Below are positions 1 through 8,895 of a DNA stretch of 64,000 bases, one piece after another. Origin of the DNA: JANMJD01 sp963847945. Its GTDB lineage: Bacteria; Actinomycetota; Acidimicrobiia; Acidimicrobiales; Ilumatobacteraceae. Numbering within the stretch: position 1 is the stretch's first letter; every line of letters begins with the position of its first letter. The translations under genes were made by a program, and so were the position numbers. Below the pieces are notes generated by a model. That model worked only from the letters and a program-made list of their open reading frames with translations, made no database searches and was not told the DNA's origin. The stretch spans positions 124,001-188,000 of the forward strand of contig CAWKBX010000015.1 in assembly GCA_963847945.1 (NCBI GenBank), written 5' to 3'.

Positions 1-1936
1 GGTGGGAGGCGGCCTGGCTGAAGAAGCACACCGACCGGGTCGCTCCCGGCGAGACCAGCACCTGGTTGGGGACCACCTGTCCGGCTGAATAGTTCAGGTT
101 CGAAGCGTCGGGAGGTGCGGTCAATGGCGAGGTTTCGCACGGGTATGCCGTGATGTAGCCGGCTGCGTCGGGCCCGACTGCCGTCACGTTCATCAACCAG
201 GCGACGGGCTGGGAATCGAAGGTCAGCCACATGACACCGTTGGAGCGCACCTTGCCGGGCGCGTCCTTTCGGGAATCAAATGCCCGGTACGGGGCCATTT
301 CCACGAATCCAACCGACGAACTCGGGGCGTACCAACCGAGCAGGTCGGCCAACAGGTGCGCCGATGCCGAAGTGAACAGACACACGCTCTTGTCGGCAGC
401 CAACTTGACCGTCACGTAGTTGGGCACGATCTGCCCGGCCGCGTAGTTCACGCTCGAGGTGTTCGGCAAGACCTGGTCACACGGGTATGTCGTGACGTAG
501 CCCGCGCCCGTCGGGTCGACCGCGGTGAGATTCATCACCACGCTGGTTGCGTCGGCCGAGACGATGCCGGCCAGCGCCAGCCGGGTTGTCGACCCGGCGG
601 CGGGGGTGGTGCTGACGCGGGTATTGAGCACGCGCCTGGGAGCACTCGCGACCAGGCCCTCGCCGGTTCCATCGGCGGCGTACCAGCCCGACAGATCGGC
701 AATCACGTCGGTGGCCCCGTGGGCGTAGAGGCAGATCTTTCGGCTCGCCCGGATGGCGACGGTCACCGCGTTGGCTACGGTTTGACCGACGATGTAGTTC
801 AGACTCGACGCTTCGGGTCGCGCGATGTCGCATGGGTACACGGTCAGATACCCCGCCATCGACGGACTCACGGCGGTCACGTTGAGCACTACGGCAGTCG
901 CCGCGAATGGCACCGAGATGGACAGGTCGAGCTCTCGTTGAGCCTGAGCCTCGATCGGGCCGCCGGTTTGGCGCGAGTCGAGGACTCGGCTGGGGGTTTG
1001 CGGCGAGAATCGCGGCGGCATCACCCGACTGAAGCGCATGTTCGGCGGCATCGCCGCGCTCGACACCGTCGACGTTTGATACGTGCCGAGCAACGTGATC
1101 CGACCCTTGAACCCGGCGGTCGCCACCAGACACTGCCCGGGGCCGGTCCTGACCATCGGCAGCGTGGTAGCCACCGATGCTGCCGGACCGAGGCGCAGCA
1201 CGTCCAACCCGATGGCACTGGGATCGCTGCACGGGGCTATACCCAGCTTGCTGGCCTGATCCGACGTGTTCCGGCCCTCGATCATCAGGGCGACGGCGCC
1301 CGTGATCGGCTGGATCGCTCCACCGTTGACCGCCACGGGCAACTCGGTGCCGAGGACAACGTCGGACACGTCGAGGTAGCCCATACCGACCGCTTCATCG
1401 GTGACATACCCGAGCACCGTCACGACAATGTCGGTGCTCACATCGCCAGAGACACAGAACGACCGATTGTGCAAGGGAACCACGGCGTGGGTGGCGGTCA
1501 GCGCCGACGGATCTTGCCCATCGATCACGAGCCCAATGTCGGTCGTCGGGTCGACCACGAATCCACACTCGTGGATCCAAAGTTCACCGGATTTCTTGGC
1601 CCCCGACGCGGTGATGTCGACAATGGCGTGTGTCGTCGCGGCGGAGCCGACCTTGGTGACGCCGGCCTCGTCTCGCAGCGGGCGAACCGTTTGGGCTTGC
1701 CCCGCTGGTAGCCCGGCGCCGTTGGCGACCAAACGAGTCGCGACATACGGCAGGACCACGTGATAGCGCGTCGGGTTCGCCCCCACCGCGACGGCTTCGG
1801 CGACCGACGGTTGACCACCTGGCTGACCGTTTGGTTGGCCATCTGGTTGACCAAACGCGCCAATCGGGCTCACTGCGACGCTCATCGCAAGAGAGAACGG
1901 CAAGAATTTGGCGAATCTCTTGAGCAGAACCATCAT
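1..1936 (-). CDS. Secreted protein with repeated RVLDTR-type modules (3' end outside window)
   Basis: The reading frame stays open from an ATG at 1936 (a second ATG at 1933) down to base 1, so the C terminus is missing and at least 645 residues are present. The N terminus has two basic residues followed by a hydrophobic stretch, read as a signal peptide. From about residue 320 onward the protein repeats a module of roughly 140 residues. Each module has an R-V-L-D/N-S/T-R opening, an N-x-T-A-V segment, an AGY.T.YPC segment, an S-x-NY..GQ segment and a closing G-W-Y. At least three such modules are visible, plus a degenerate region before them. The same modules occur in the proteins at 43077-44468 and 57777-60272. 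The gene starts 8 bp after comEC ends and may be cotranscribed. Function unknown; a cell-surface or adhesive role is a guess. Confidence 0.8.
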   Translation of the reverse strand, partial: MMVLLKRFAKFLPFSLAMSVAVSPIGAFGQPDGQPNGQPGGQPSVAEAVAVGANPTRYHVVLPYVATRLVANGAGLPAGQAQTVRPLRDEAGVTKVGSAATTHAIVDITASGAKKSGELWIHECGFVVDPTTDIGLVIDGQDPSALTATHAVVPLHNRSFCVSGDVSTDIVVTVLGYVTDEAVGMGYLDVSDVVLGTELPVAVNGGAIQPITGAVALMIEGRNTSDQASKLGIAPCSDPSAIGLDVLRLGPAASVATTLPMVRTGPGQCLVATAGFKGRITLLGTYQTSTVSSAAMPPNMRFSRVMPPRFSPQTPSRVLDSRQTGGPIEAQAQRELDLSISVPFAATAVVLNVTAVSPSMAGYLTVYPCDIARPEASSLNYIVGQTVANAVTVAIRASRKICLYAHGATDVIADLSGWYAADGTGEGLVASAPRRVLNTRVSTTPAAGSTTRLALAGIVSADATSVVMNLTAVDPTGAGYVTTYPCDQVLPNTSSVNYAAGQIVPNYVTVKLAADKSVCLFTSASAHLLADLLGWYAPSSSVGFVEMAPYRAFDSRKDAPGKVRSNGVMWLTFDSQPVAWLMNVTAVGPDAAGYITAYPCETSPLTAPPDASNLNYSAGQVVPNQVLVSPGATRSVCFFSQAASH

Positions 1937-1943
1937 TCGAACA

Positions 1944-3287
1944 CTAACAGCGCTCGTTCTCTCGCTTACTGCGCTTCATCAGCGAAACAGCCAAAACCAC
2001 ATGAACAGGACCGGAGACCCAGACGCTCACGTCGGGCTCTGCCGCCGACGCCACCCGGGCCACGACCAACACCCAACGGGTCGCGAGCAGGCTGGGGAAC
2101 TGCAGCAAAGGTGCGAGCCACGGCAGCGCACCGCTGACGAGCGCGGCGGGAATCCCCCAGACCATCACGAAGCCGGCGGGTGCCCCCGCCAACAGGTTGG
2201 CGGCCAGCCCGAACAACGGCAGCCGATGAAACACCAGCACGCTGACGGGCATCACGCCCAACTGGGCGGCCAACGACGCGGCGGCCGGCTCGGCGAACCA
2301 CCGAGGCCCCGGGAGTCGCTTGGCCAGCGGCCGGGCCAACAGGGCGATACCCGCCGTCGCCCCTGCCGATAGCCACCATCCAATCGACCGGGCGATCAGC
2401 GGGTCGACCAGTGTCAGCACGGTCACCGTGACCGCCAGCAGTCGTAGCGGCGACGCATGCCACCCGCGCCAGAACACCGTTGCCGACAAGATGGCCATCG
2501 CGGCGGCCCGCAGGACCGACGGTTCGAAGCGGGTCAGCAGGGCGAACCACGACACCAGGCCGATCGTCACGACCCACCGGGCCCGAGGCCTGAGCCCCGT
2601 CAACAGCGGTCCGCAGGCGACCAGGAGAAATCCGATGTTCTGTCCGGATACTGCGGTCAGGTGCGACAAACCCGACCGCCGGAAGTCGGCGATCAGGTCG
2701 GCGGGTTCGGCCCGATCGTCGCCGATCACCAGCCCGAGGAAGAGGGCTCGCTCGATCGTCGGCAGCCGGGCGCCGCGAGCCAGCAGCGCCCGAACCCGAT
2801 TTGCGGCCCGCGACACTGGCCGCGGGTCGACGGTGTCACCGATCTGATCGACGTTCAGGCGAGCGACGACATGGCGGGACGCCAATCGGGTGGCTTGGCG
2901 GGAATTCAGCGGAGCCAGCCGCCCCGACATCCAGACCCGATCGCCGGCCAGCATCGGTTCGAGGCGTTTGCCCAGGTAGCCATAGAGATCCACCTGATAC
3001 CGCATACCGTCGACGCGCACGACCACCGACACCGCGCCGTACTTGCGCTCCGGGTCGGTCACCAACTCGGCGACGTCGACAATCGGGCCGCGCGCCTCGA
3101 CGCGCAGACCCTCGGCGGCGCGACCGCTCCCCCACACCGAGACCATCGCCACCACCGGAACGATCATCCACCATCGGCCTGCGTTGAGCGAACCGACGAT
3201 TCCCACGAGCACCGCCGCGAACAACACCGTGAGTCCGTGCCGATCTCCCCAGGCCGCGCTCGTCGCGCAGGCGATCGCGACGACCAC
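1944..3287 (-). CDS. comEC: ComEC/Rec2-type DNA uptake channel
   Basis: ComEC forms the inner-membrane channel that passes single-stranded DNA into the cell during natural transformation. The N-terminal part matches the DUF4131-like soluble domain (beta-rich, around a segment ending AGDRVWMSGRL). It is followed by the competence domain with the hallmark motif HLTAVSGQN and many hydrophobic helices. The protein ends soon after the last helices, so the C-terminal metallo-beta-lactamase domain of longer ComEC proteins is absent. The frame stays open upstream to 3584, but that extension overlaps the divergent gene at 3349 and has low-complexity sequence, so I place the start at a GTG at 3287 (447 residues). 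The start is uncertain. ComEA lies about 540 bp upstream on the same strand, separated by a plus-strand gene. Confidence 0.85.
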   Translation of the reverse strand: MVVAIACATSAAWGDRHGLTVLFAAVLVGIVGSLNAGRWWMIVPVVAMVSVWGSGRAAEGLRVEARGPIVDVAELVTDPERKYGAVSVVVRVDGMRYQVDLYGYLGKRLEPMLAGDRVWMSGRLAPLNSRQATRLASRHVVARLNVDQIGDTVDPRPVSRAANRVRALLARGARLPTIERALFLGLVIGDDRAEPADLIADFRRSGLSHLTAVSGQNIGFLLVACGPLLTGLRPRARWVVTIGLVSWFALLTRFEPSVLRAAAMAILSATVFWRGWHASPLRLLAVTVTVLTLVDPLIARSIGWWLSAGATAGIALLARPLAKRLPGPRWFAEPAAASLAAQLGVMPVSVLVFHRLPLFGLAANLLAGAPAGFVMVWGIPAALVSGALPWLAPLLQFPSLLATRWVLVVARVASAAEPDVSVWVSGPVHVVLAVSLMKRSKRENERC

Positions 3288-3348
3288 GACCAGTGCGTCG
3301 GACCAGGGGCGTTGTGGTTCGGGCGCTTGCGCCTCGTACGATCTGGGT

Positions 3349-3777
3349 ATGGCCGTGCTGAACGCCCCTTCGCCGACGGTACCTGGAGGACATCTCCAGT
3401 ACCGCCACCGGCTCCGGCGATTCGGGGCAATGATGGGCCTGGCGGTGCCGACGATCGCCCTCGCGCTCGGGGGGTTGCTGCTGTGGTGGGGCAACAGTGC
3501 GCTGCGCGGATCGGGGGGATTCCTGCTCACCGCCATGGCGGCGCCGACGATGCTGCTGCTCGGCGTTCCGGTGGCCGGCGGCACCCCGCGCTACATCGTT
3601 GCCGGGGTAACCAGCCTGATCCTCTGGTTGGCCATCGGAGCCTGGGCCGCACGCCGCGCCACCCACCGAGTTGTCGCCACCTGGCGCGACTGGTGGCGGG
3701 AGTACCTCTGGCTTGCCGGACCGGTGTGGCTCGGCGCGACCGTCGCCTTCGTGGTCGCCTACAAGCTGGTGCTGTAG
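3349..3777 (+). CDS. Small multi-pass membrane protein, unknown function
   Basis: The 142-residue product starts at the ATG at 3349 (MAVLNAP...). An in-frame open region extends further upstream, but it lies over comEC and lacks membrane character. Four hydrophobic segments are visible: after residue ~25, ~45-60, ~70-90 and near the C terminus. Between the last two is a basic, tryptophan-rich loop (WRDWWREYLW). I do not recognise the family. It is divergent from comEC and convergent with comEA, and its stop codon lies in the first copy of an 18-bp tandem repeat. Confidence 0.6.
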   Translation: MAVLNAPSPTVPGGHLQYRHRLRRFGAMMGLAVPTIALALGGLLLWWGNSALRGSGGFLLTAMAAPTMLLLGVPVAGGTPRYIVAGVTSLILWLAIGAWAARRATHRVVATWRDWWREYLWLAGPVWLGATVAFVVAYKLVL

Positions 3778-3817
3778 CACCGACTGGTGCTGTAAGACCG
3801 ACTGGTGCTGTAGCTCG
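3766..3817. repeat. Three tandem copies of an 18-bp unit at a gene end
   Basis: The unit CTGGTGCTGTAGCACCGA at 3766-3783 is followed by two imperfect copies at 3784-3801 and 3802-3817. The first copy contains the last codons and the TAG stop of the upstream membrane-protein gene, and the later copies repeat that stop codon (TAA, then TAG). It sits between two convergent genes. Confidence 0.8.
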
Positions 3818-3828
3818 GGCTGCGATGC

Positions 3829-4593
3829 TCATACGGTGACCATCGGGCGAATCGCATCGAGCTTCGCCGGCCCGATTCCCCGCACGTCGAGCAGATCGTC
3901 GACCGACGCGAACGGGCCATGCTCGTCACGAAACGAGACGATGGCGAGTGCCGTCGCCGGGCCGACCCCCGGCAAGCCATCGAGTTCGGCCTGGGTGGCC
4001 CGGTTGAGGTCGATTGGACCGACCGCGACCGTCGGGGCACCGCCAGGGCCCGATGCGGCTCCGGAGGCCGCCCTCGGAGCCGAGGACGAACCGGCATTGG
4101 CCGCTACGACCGGGGGTTCGGTGGCATCACCGAGCCGCGGCACGAACACCCGGTCGCCGTCGCTCAGTGCAACGGCAAGGTTGAGCGCGCCCGGATCGCC
4201 CTCGGGCGTCGCTCCTCCGGCGGCTTCGATCAACTGGTGAACCCGAGCACCGGTCGGCAGGGTGAAGACCCCCGGCGACCTCACGGCCCCGGCGACCTGC
4301 ACGATCATCGTCGACGGTGCCGCCACCACGGATGATGTCGGGACCTCCGCGGCCCCTGGCCCCTCGGCTGGTGCCGACGTTGCCACCGACGCAGTGGTCG
4401 AACCGGCCCCCGCAGCGTAGGGCAGTGACCGCTCCACCGGCGGCGGCGGCGCGTGCAACAACCACCATGAACCGCTGGCGATGATCAGCAGCGAGCCGGC
4501 CGTGGTGACGAGCTTGCCGAGACCGAACCAGGCCAGCCAGGCGCGGAACCGTTCGGGAATGGGGGTGACAGGTGCGGGACGAGGAACATCCAC
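3829..4593 (-). CDS. comEA: ComEA-type DNA-binding competence protein
   Basis: ComEA is the membrane-anchored receptor that binds double-stranded DNA for uptake and hands it to ComEC. The 254-residue protein has a short cytoplasmic N terminus, one transmembrane helix near residues 28-47, and a Pro/Ala/Thr-rich linker. A SLBB domain follows at about 95-150 (VAGAVRSPGVFTLPTGARV). A C-terminal helix-hairpin-helix pair covers about 190-254 (DLNRATQAELDGLPGVGPA and VRGIGPAKLDAIRP). Length and domain order are typical. Together with comEC nearby it suggests a natural transformation system, though the pilus genes are not in this window. Confidence 0.92.
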   Translation of the reverse strand: MDVPRPAPVTPIPERFRAWLAWFGLGKLVTTAGSLLIIASGSWWLLHAPPPPVERSLPYAAGAGSTTASVATSAPAEGPGAAEVPTSSVVAAPSTMIVQVAGAVRSPGVFTLPTGARVHQLIEAAGGATPEGDPGALNLAVALSDGDRVFVPRLGDATEPPVVAANAGSSSAPRAASGAASGPGGAPTVAVGPIDLNRATQAELDGLPGVGPATALAIVSFRDEHGPFASVDDLLDVRGIGPAKLDAIRPMVTV

Positions 4594-4668
4594 GATCAGC
4601 CTCCTCAGGGAGTGCGGGCGCGCCGATCACGGGGCGCCGAACGCATCGGCTTGAGGGGGAAGCGGGTG

Positions 4669-5016
4669 TCAGCCTACCGGGCGGGCAAGTACCTCGGACG
4701 CCTCGGGGCTGACGGTTACCAGCGTCCGGCGAGCGACCCAGTCGGCCTCGACCTCAAGCGGAATACGGAGATAGGCCCCTTGGTGCCCTCGCCGCCGAAG
4801 CCGACCGAACAGATAGGCCCCCACGTAGCGCACGAGGAATCCGACAACTCCGAACCGCCGCCACTGGAGGACGTGGACCAACTCATGCCGAATCAGGTAC
4901 TCGGAGCGTTCGTATCCACGCCGAACGATGACGAGGCTGCCCAGCGTGAGGCCAGCGGCCCCGCGAGGCACGGGACCCCCGATCCACAGCCGGTAGCCGT
5001 CTCGGCGTTCGATCAT
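4669..5016 (-). CDS. Small HExxH-like putative metallopeptidase or chaperone-like protein
   Basis: This 115-residue protein carries RHELVHVLQWRRFG around residues 43-56. That is a zincin-like HExxH helix, and a possible third ligand segment follows near residues 89-95 (LEVEADWVAR). A hydrophobic segment sits between them (VVGFLVRYVGAYLF). This arrangement resembles small DUF4157-like zincins, but I cannot assign a substrate. It ends downstream of the thioredoxin-TPR gene on the same strand (10 bp gap), so the two are probably cotranscribed. Confidence 0.65.
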   Translation of the reverse strand: MIERRDGYRLWIGGPVPRGAAGLTLGSLVIVRRGYERSEYLIRHELVHVLQWRRFGVVGFLVRYVGAYLFGRLRRRGHQGAYLRIPLEVEADWVARRTLVTVSPEASEVLARPVG

Positions 5017-5025
5017 CGGACCATG

Positions 5026-5730
5026 CTAGAACAAGCGCGCCGTCAGCCTTTTCCGATAGACCGCGGTCCGCGGGTCTTCGGGACCCATCAGCGCCAGAAT
5101 GTCGACATACTCCTGACGAGCATCCTCGTCGGCCTTCACCCGATCGAGGAGGTCGTCGAGCTTCACCTCGTAATCATCGGTCGGCCGAGTCGACAACCTC
5201 GCCGCGGCGGCAACCCGACGGGTCGCCTCGGACTCGGGGATGCGGGCCAGAAGCGCAAGCGCTTCTTCCACCCGACCGGCCGCGACATAGAGATCGCCGA
5301 GCGCCACGATCGCCCCCTCGTGATCGGGGCGAACCTGCAACAGCTGCACGAGACTCTCCTCGTCGCCGGCCGCCAACAGTTCCTCGATCAACAGCTCCTC
5401 GGGCGACGGACCAAGGCTGTCGACAAAGGCCTGGACCTCGTGTTCGGGGAGCGCCCCGACGAATGTGTTGACCACCGTCCCGCCCTGCATGGCGAACACC
5501 GCCGGAATCGACTGCACCCGAAAGGCCTGGGAGATCTGGGGATTCTCGTCGACGTTGACCTTGACGAGCGCTACACGCCCGTTGGTCGCGTCGGTCACCT
5601 TCTCGAGGATCGGCCCGAGCGTGCGACATGGGCCGCACCATGGGGCCCACAGGTCGACGATGACGGCCTGCGTCATCGATCGGTCGAGCACATCGGTCTG
5701 AAAGGTCGCGTCCGTGACGTCGATAGCCAT
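5026..5730 (-). CDS. Thioredoxin-domain protein with TPR tail (CnoX/YbbN-like)
   Basis: The first ~105 residues form a thioredoxin fold with the active site WCGPC at about residues 31-35 and the cis-proline region SIPAVFAM near 74-81. The remaining ~125 residues are helical and repeat-like (ALGDLYVAAGRVEEALALL), matching the TPR-containing C-terminal half of CnoX/YbbN chaperedoxins. Those proteins hold unfolding clients and protect them from over-oxidation. The 234-residue length is a little short for the family but normal for actinobacterial versions. Cytoplasmic: no signal peptide is visible. Confidence 0.85.
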   Translation of the reverse strand: MAIDVTDATFQTDVLDRSMTQAVIVDLWAPWCGPCRTLGPILEKVTDATNGRVALVKVNVDENPQISQAFRVQSIPAVFAMQGGTVVNTFVGALPEHEVQAFVDSLGPSPEELLIEELLAAGDEESLVQLLQVRPDHEGAIVALGDLYVAAGRVEEALALLARIPESEATRRVAAAARLSTRPTDDYEVKLDDLLDRVKADEDARQEYVDILALMGPEDPRTAVYRKRLTARLF

Positions 5731-5837
5731 GGTCGTCAGGCTACCCCCGGCGCGGAGCCGTCCCGAGCGACCACGACGCTGGGGCTACCGTCGCGACCGG
5801 ATCGCTGCCAACGGCCGGGTAGAGCTACGGTCGCAGC

Positions 5838-6874
5838 ATGAGCGAGGCGACTCCAGGAATCGATGTTCCGCGGGTCAGCGGGTGGCTCGATGAGCACATC
5901 GCGGGGGCCGGCGGGCCGTACGTCTTCTCCCAGATCGCCGGAGGGCACTCGAATCTCACGTTCGGCGTGACGTCGGCGGCCGGTAACCGCTACGTCCTGC
6001 GGCGCCCGCCGCTGGGGCACGTGCTGGCCAGCGCGCACGACATGGTCCGCGAACATCGCATCATCGCCGCGCTGCGCGACACCCCGGTTCCGGTGCCGCC
6101 GGCGTTGGGGCTGTGCACCGATCTCGACGTCAACGGTGCTCCGTTCTACGTGATGGGCTTCGTCGAAGGGCACGTCGTGCGCGATCGTCAGCAGGTCGAG
6201 TCGCTGCTGACGCCGGCGCAACGCCACGTTGCGGGGCTCTCGCTCGCCGACACGATGGCCGCCATTCACGCTGTCGATGTCGACGCCGTCGGGTTGGGTG
6301 ATCTGAGCCGCAAAGACGGCTATGTCGCCCGCCAACTCAAGCGGTGGTACGGGCAGTGGAACTCGCAAAAGACGCGTGAACTCCCGTCCATCGATCACGT
6401 GCACGACATGTTGAGCAGTCGAATCCCAGTGCAGCGCGAGGTCTGCGTGGTCCACGGCGACTACCGGCTCGACAACTGCATGGTCGGTGACGACGGCCGG
6501 ATCGTGGCGGTGCTCGACTGGGAGATCTGCACGTTGGGCGACCCCTTGGCCGATGTCGGCCTGCTGCAGGTGTACCACACGGGCCCCGACGACGTGCCGA
6601 GCGCGTGGACCGGCGAGGCAACGACCGCCGCCGGATTCCCCAACCGAGCCGACCTGGTCGAGCGATACGCCGCCGCCAGCAGTCGAGATCTCGGTGAGAT
6701 CGATTTCTACATCGCGTTTGCATTTTGGAAGCTCGCCTGCATCCTGGAGGGCGTGTATGCCCGATATCTGGGGGCGCGCTCGGCAAGCGTGATCCGGCCG
6801 AACTCCTACCGTTCAAGCTGCAAGTCGATGCGGCGGCAGCCAGCGCGGCCGAATACGTGGCGCGGCTCAGGTGA
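5838..6874 (+). CDS. APH-like phosphotransferase (ACAD10-type), frameshifted near C terminus
   Basis: The protein has an aminoglycoside phosphotransferase/choline-kinase fold, as in the 'phosphotransferase family protein' often linked to acyl-CoA metabolism. Visible motifs are GGHSNLTF near the N terminus, the catalytic loop VVHGDYRLDN around residue 210, and the metal-binding VLDWEICTLGDPLADVG just after it. As written the frame runs to 6914 with an unnatural tail. Adding one G in the run at about 6767-6772 restores a sensible tail (KRDPAELLPFKLQVDAA, then VARLR) and a stop at 6872-6874. That stop overlaps the GTG start of the next gene by four bases. I take the repaired end as correct. Confidence 0.8.
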
Positions 6875-7771
6875 CGAGCTATGTGACGATCACCGAGCGG
6901 CCGACGCTGCGTGAGCCGGTGCTGGTCGTCATGCTCTCCGGCTGGATCGATGCCAGCGGTGCGGCAGCCGCGGCGATGAGCGTGCTCGAATCGGAGTGTT
7001 CGGCGCGAACGATAGCGACGTTCGATCGCGACACGTTCATCGACTATCGAGCCCGGCGACCGGTGATGGAGATTCGCGAAGGACGCAACAGCCGCCTGGT
7101 GTGGCCCGACATCGAGCTGAAGGTCGGTCGTGATCGCTCGGGGCGCGACGTCCTGCTGCTGACCGGCCACGAGCCCGATATGGCCTGGTCACGCTTTGCC
7201 CAGAGCGCCGCCGACCTCGCGGTCGAATTCGGAGTGGTCAAGGCGATCGGCATCGGCGCCTACCCCTTGGCCGTCCCCCGTACCGCGCACCCCCCGATTG
7301 TCGTGCACCGCTCCCGATGGCGATGTGGTCGCCCGCCTCCCGTTCATCAAGAGCTCCGTCGACGTACCCGCCGGAATGGAAGCCGTACTCGAGCAAACGT
7401 TCTTTGAGCACCGCATCGAGACGTTCGGCATCTGGGTGCAGGTTCCCCACTACGTCAGCCAGATGAGCTATCCGGCCGCAACGGTTGCCCTGCTCAACGC
7501 CTTGGGCGACGCCACCAACCTGGTGGTCGACGACGCCGGGCCGCGCAGCGAGGCGCTCCTCCAGCGGTCGCGGCTCGATGACCTGGTGACCGGCAACAAG
7601 GATCACGAGGCGATGGTTCATCAGCTCGAGCAGTTGTACGACTCCGACGATGGGTTCGACAACGAAGGCCGCAACCACCCATCGATGAACAGTCCGATCG
7701 ACGGCAACGAGCTGCCCTCCGGCGACGAGTTGGCGGCCGAACTGGAACAATTCCTGCGCGACCAGGGCTGA
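6871..7771 (+). CDS. PAC2 family (proteasome-assembly-chaperone-like) protein, frameshifted
   Basis: The GTG start at 6871 overlaps the previous gene's repaired stop. The first ~140 residues (VVMLSGWIDASGAAAAAM, then IGIGAYPLAVPRT) and the later part (FGIWVQVPHYVSQMSYP, ALLNAL) together match actinobacterial PAC2/DUF75 proteins. PAC2 proteins are related to proteasome assembly chaperones; the bacterial role is not well defined. The two halves lie in different frames. Removing one C from the six-C run at about 7288-7293 joins them (AHPRLSCTAPDGD). With that repair the product is about 299 residues, normal for the family. A single-base error or a recent mutation is equally consistent with the sequence. 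Confidence 0.8.
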
Positions 7772-7830
7772 CGCAAGTCACGACCGCGGTCGGCATCACC
7801 GAACACGCCACGATCTGAGAGGAACGTCCG

Positions 7831-8850
7831 ATGAAGGTAGACGGGGGTCTGGGGACCGATCTGAGCAAGGTTGCGGCCGCCGCCCGCGACGCCGAGGCCG
7901 CGGGATACAGCGGGGCCTGGACCGCAGAAACATCTCACGATCCGTTCTTCCCCTTGGTGCTCGGGGCTGAACACACGACGACGCTCGAACTCGGCACGTC
8001 GATCGCCGTCGCCTTCGCCCGTAGCCCAATGACCCTCGCCAATATCGGCTGGGACCTCCAGGCGTACTCCAAGGGCCGGTTCATGCTCGGTCTTGGCAGC
8101 CAGATCAAACCGCACATCGAGAAGCGATTCTCGATGCCGTGGAGCCACCCCGCACCGCGGATGCGCGAGATGGTGCTGGCGATGCGAGCGATCTGGGATT
8201 CGTGGATGACCGGCGACAAGCTGGCTTTCCGCGGCGAGTTCTACACCCACACCCTGATGACCCCGTTCTTCGCCCCTGACCGGGAGGAACTCGGCGACTT
8301 CGGCCCGCCCAAGGTGTTTCTGGCCGGCGTCGGTGAGCTGATGACCGAGGTGGCCGGCGAGGTCTGTGACGGGTTCATCTGCCACGGGTTCACCACCGAG
8401 CGCTACTTCCGCGAGGTCACGATGCCGGCTCTCGAACGGGGGCGGGCGAAGGTCGGCAAGACGATGGACGGGTTCGAGATCGTCGGGCCGAGCTTCGTCG
8501 TCACCGGGAGCAACGACGAGCAGCTCGAGGCGGCGTCGACAGGCACGCGCCAGCAGATCGCCTTCTACGGCTCCACGCCGGCGTATCGCGGGGTCTTGGA
8601 GCTCCACGGCTGGGGCGGGCTGCAAGACGAGCTGAACTCGCTGTCGAAGCGGGGGCAATGGGTGGAAATGGGCGGGTTGATCACCGACGAAATCCTCGAC
8701 ACGTTCGCGGTCGTCGGAGCCCCCGAACAGATCGCACCCGAGCTGCACGCCCGCTACGGCGATGTCATCCAGCGGATCAGCCTTTACACGCCGTACTCCA
8801 GCGATCCCGCACGGTGGGGCGGCATTCTCGCCGCGATCAAGGCCGCATAG
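7831..8850 (+). CDS. F420-dependent LLM-class oxidoreductase (TIGR03617-like)
   Basis: This 339-residue protein is a luciferase-like monooxygenase-fold oxidoreductase of the group that uses coenzyme F420. It begins MKVDGGLGTDLSKV and carries ETSHDPFFPL, LELGTSIAVAFARSPM and GRFMLGLGSQIKPHIEKRFS, features of the TIGR03617 subfamily as I recall it. A GAGAGGA ribosome-binding site lies about 9 bp before the ATG. The substrate is unknown. It follows the PAC2 gene by 59 bp on the same strand. Confidence 0.87.
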   Translation: MKVDGGLGTDLSKVAAAARDAEAAGYSGAWTAETSHDPFFPLVLGAEHTTTLELGTSIAVAFARSPMTLANIGWDLQAYSKGRFMLGLGSQIKPHIEKRFSMPWSHPAPRMREMVLAMRAIWDSWMTGDKLAFRGEFYTHTLMTPFFAPDREELGDFGPPKVFLAGVGELMTEVAGEVCDGFICHGFTTERYFREVTMPALERGRAKVGKTMDGFEIVGPSFVVTGSNDEQLEAASTGTRQQIAFYGSTPAYRGVLELHGWGGLQDELNSLSKRGQWVEMGGLITDEILDTFAVVGAPEQIAPELHARYGDVIQRISLYTPYSSDPARWGGILAAIKAA

Positions 8851-8895
8851 TCCCACCAGGCCCGTCCGCCGTCGATCTGGGATGGGCCCGAGCGG

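Noticed and set aside
356..1711. Plus-strand 451-codon frame opposite the secreted repeat protein
   Set aside because: Arg/His/Gly-rich shadow sequence; the minus-strand frame carries clear repeats and a signal peptide.
2457..3839. Plus-strand 460-codon frame over comEC
   Set aside because: Low-complexity Arg/Pro-rich shadow of the real minus-strand comEC.
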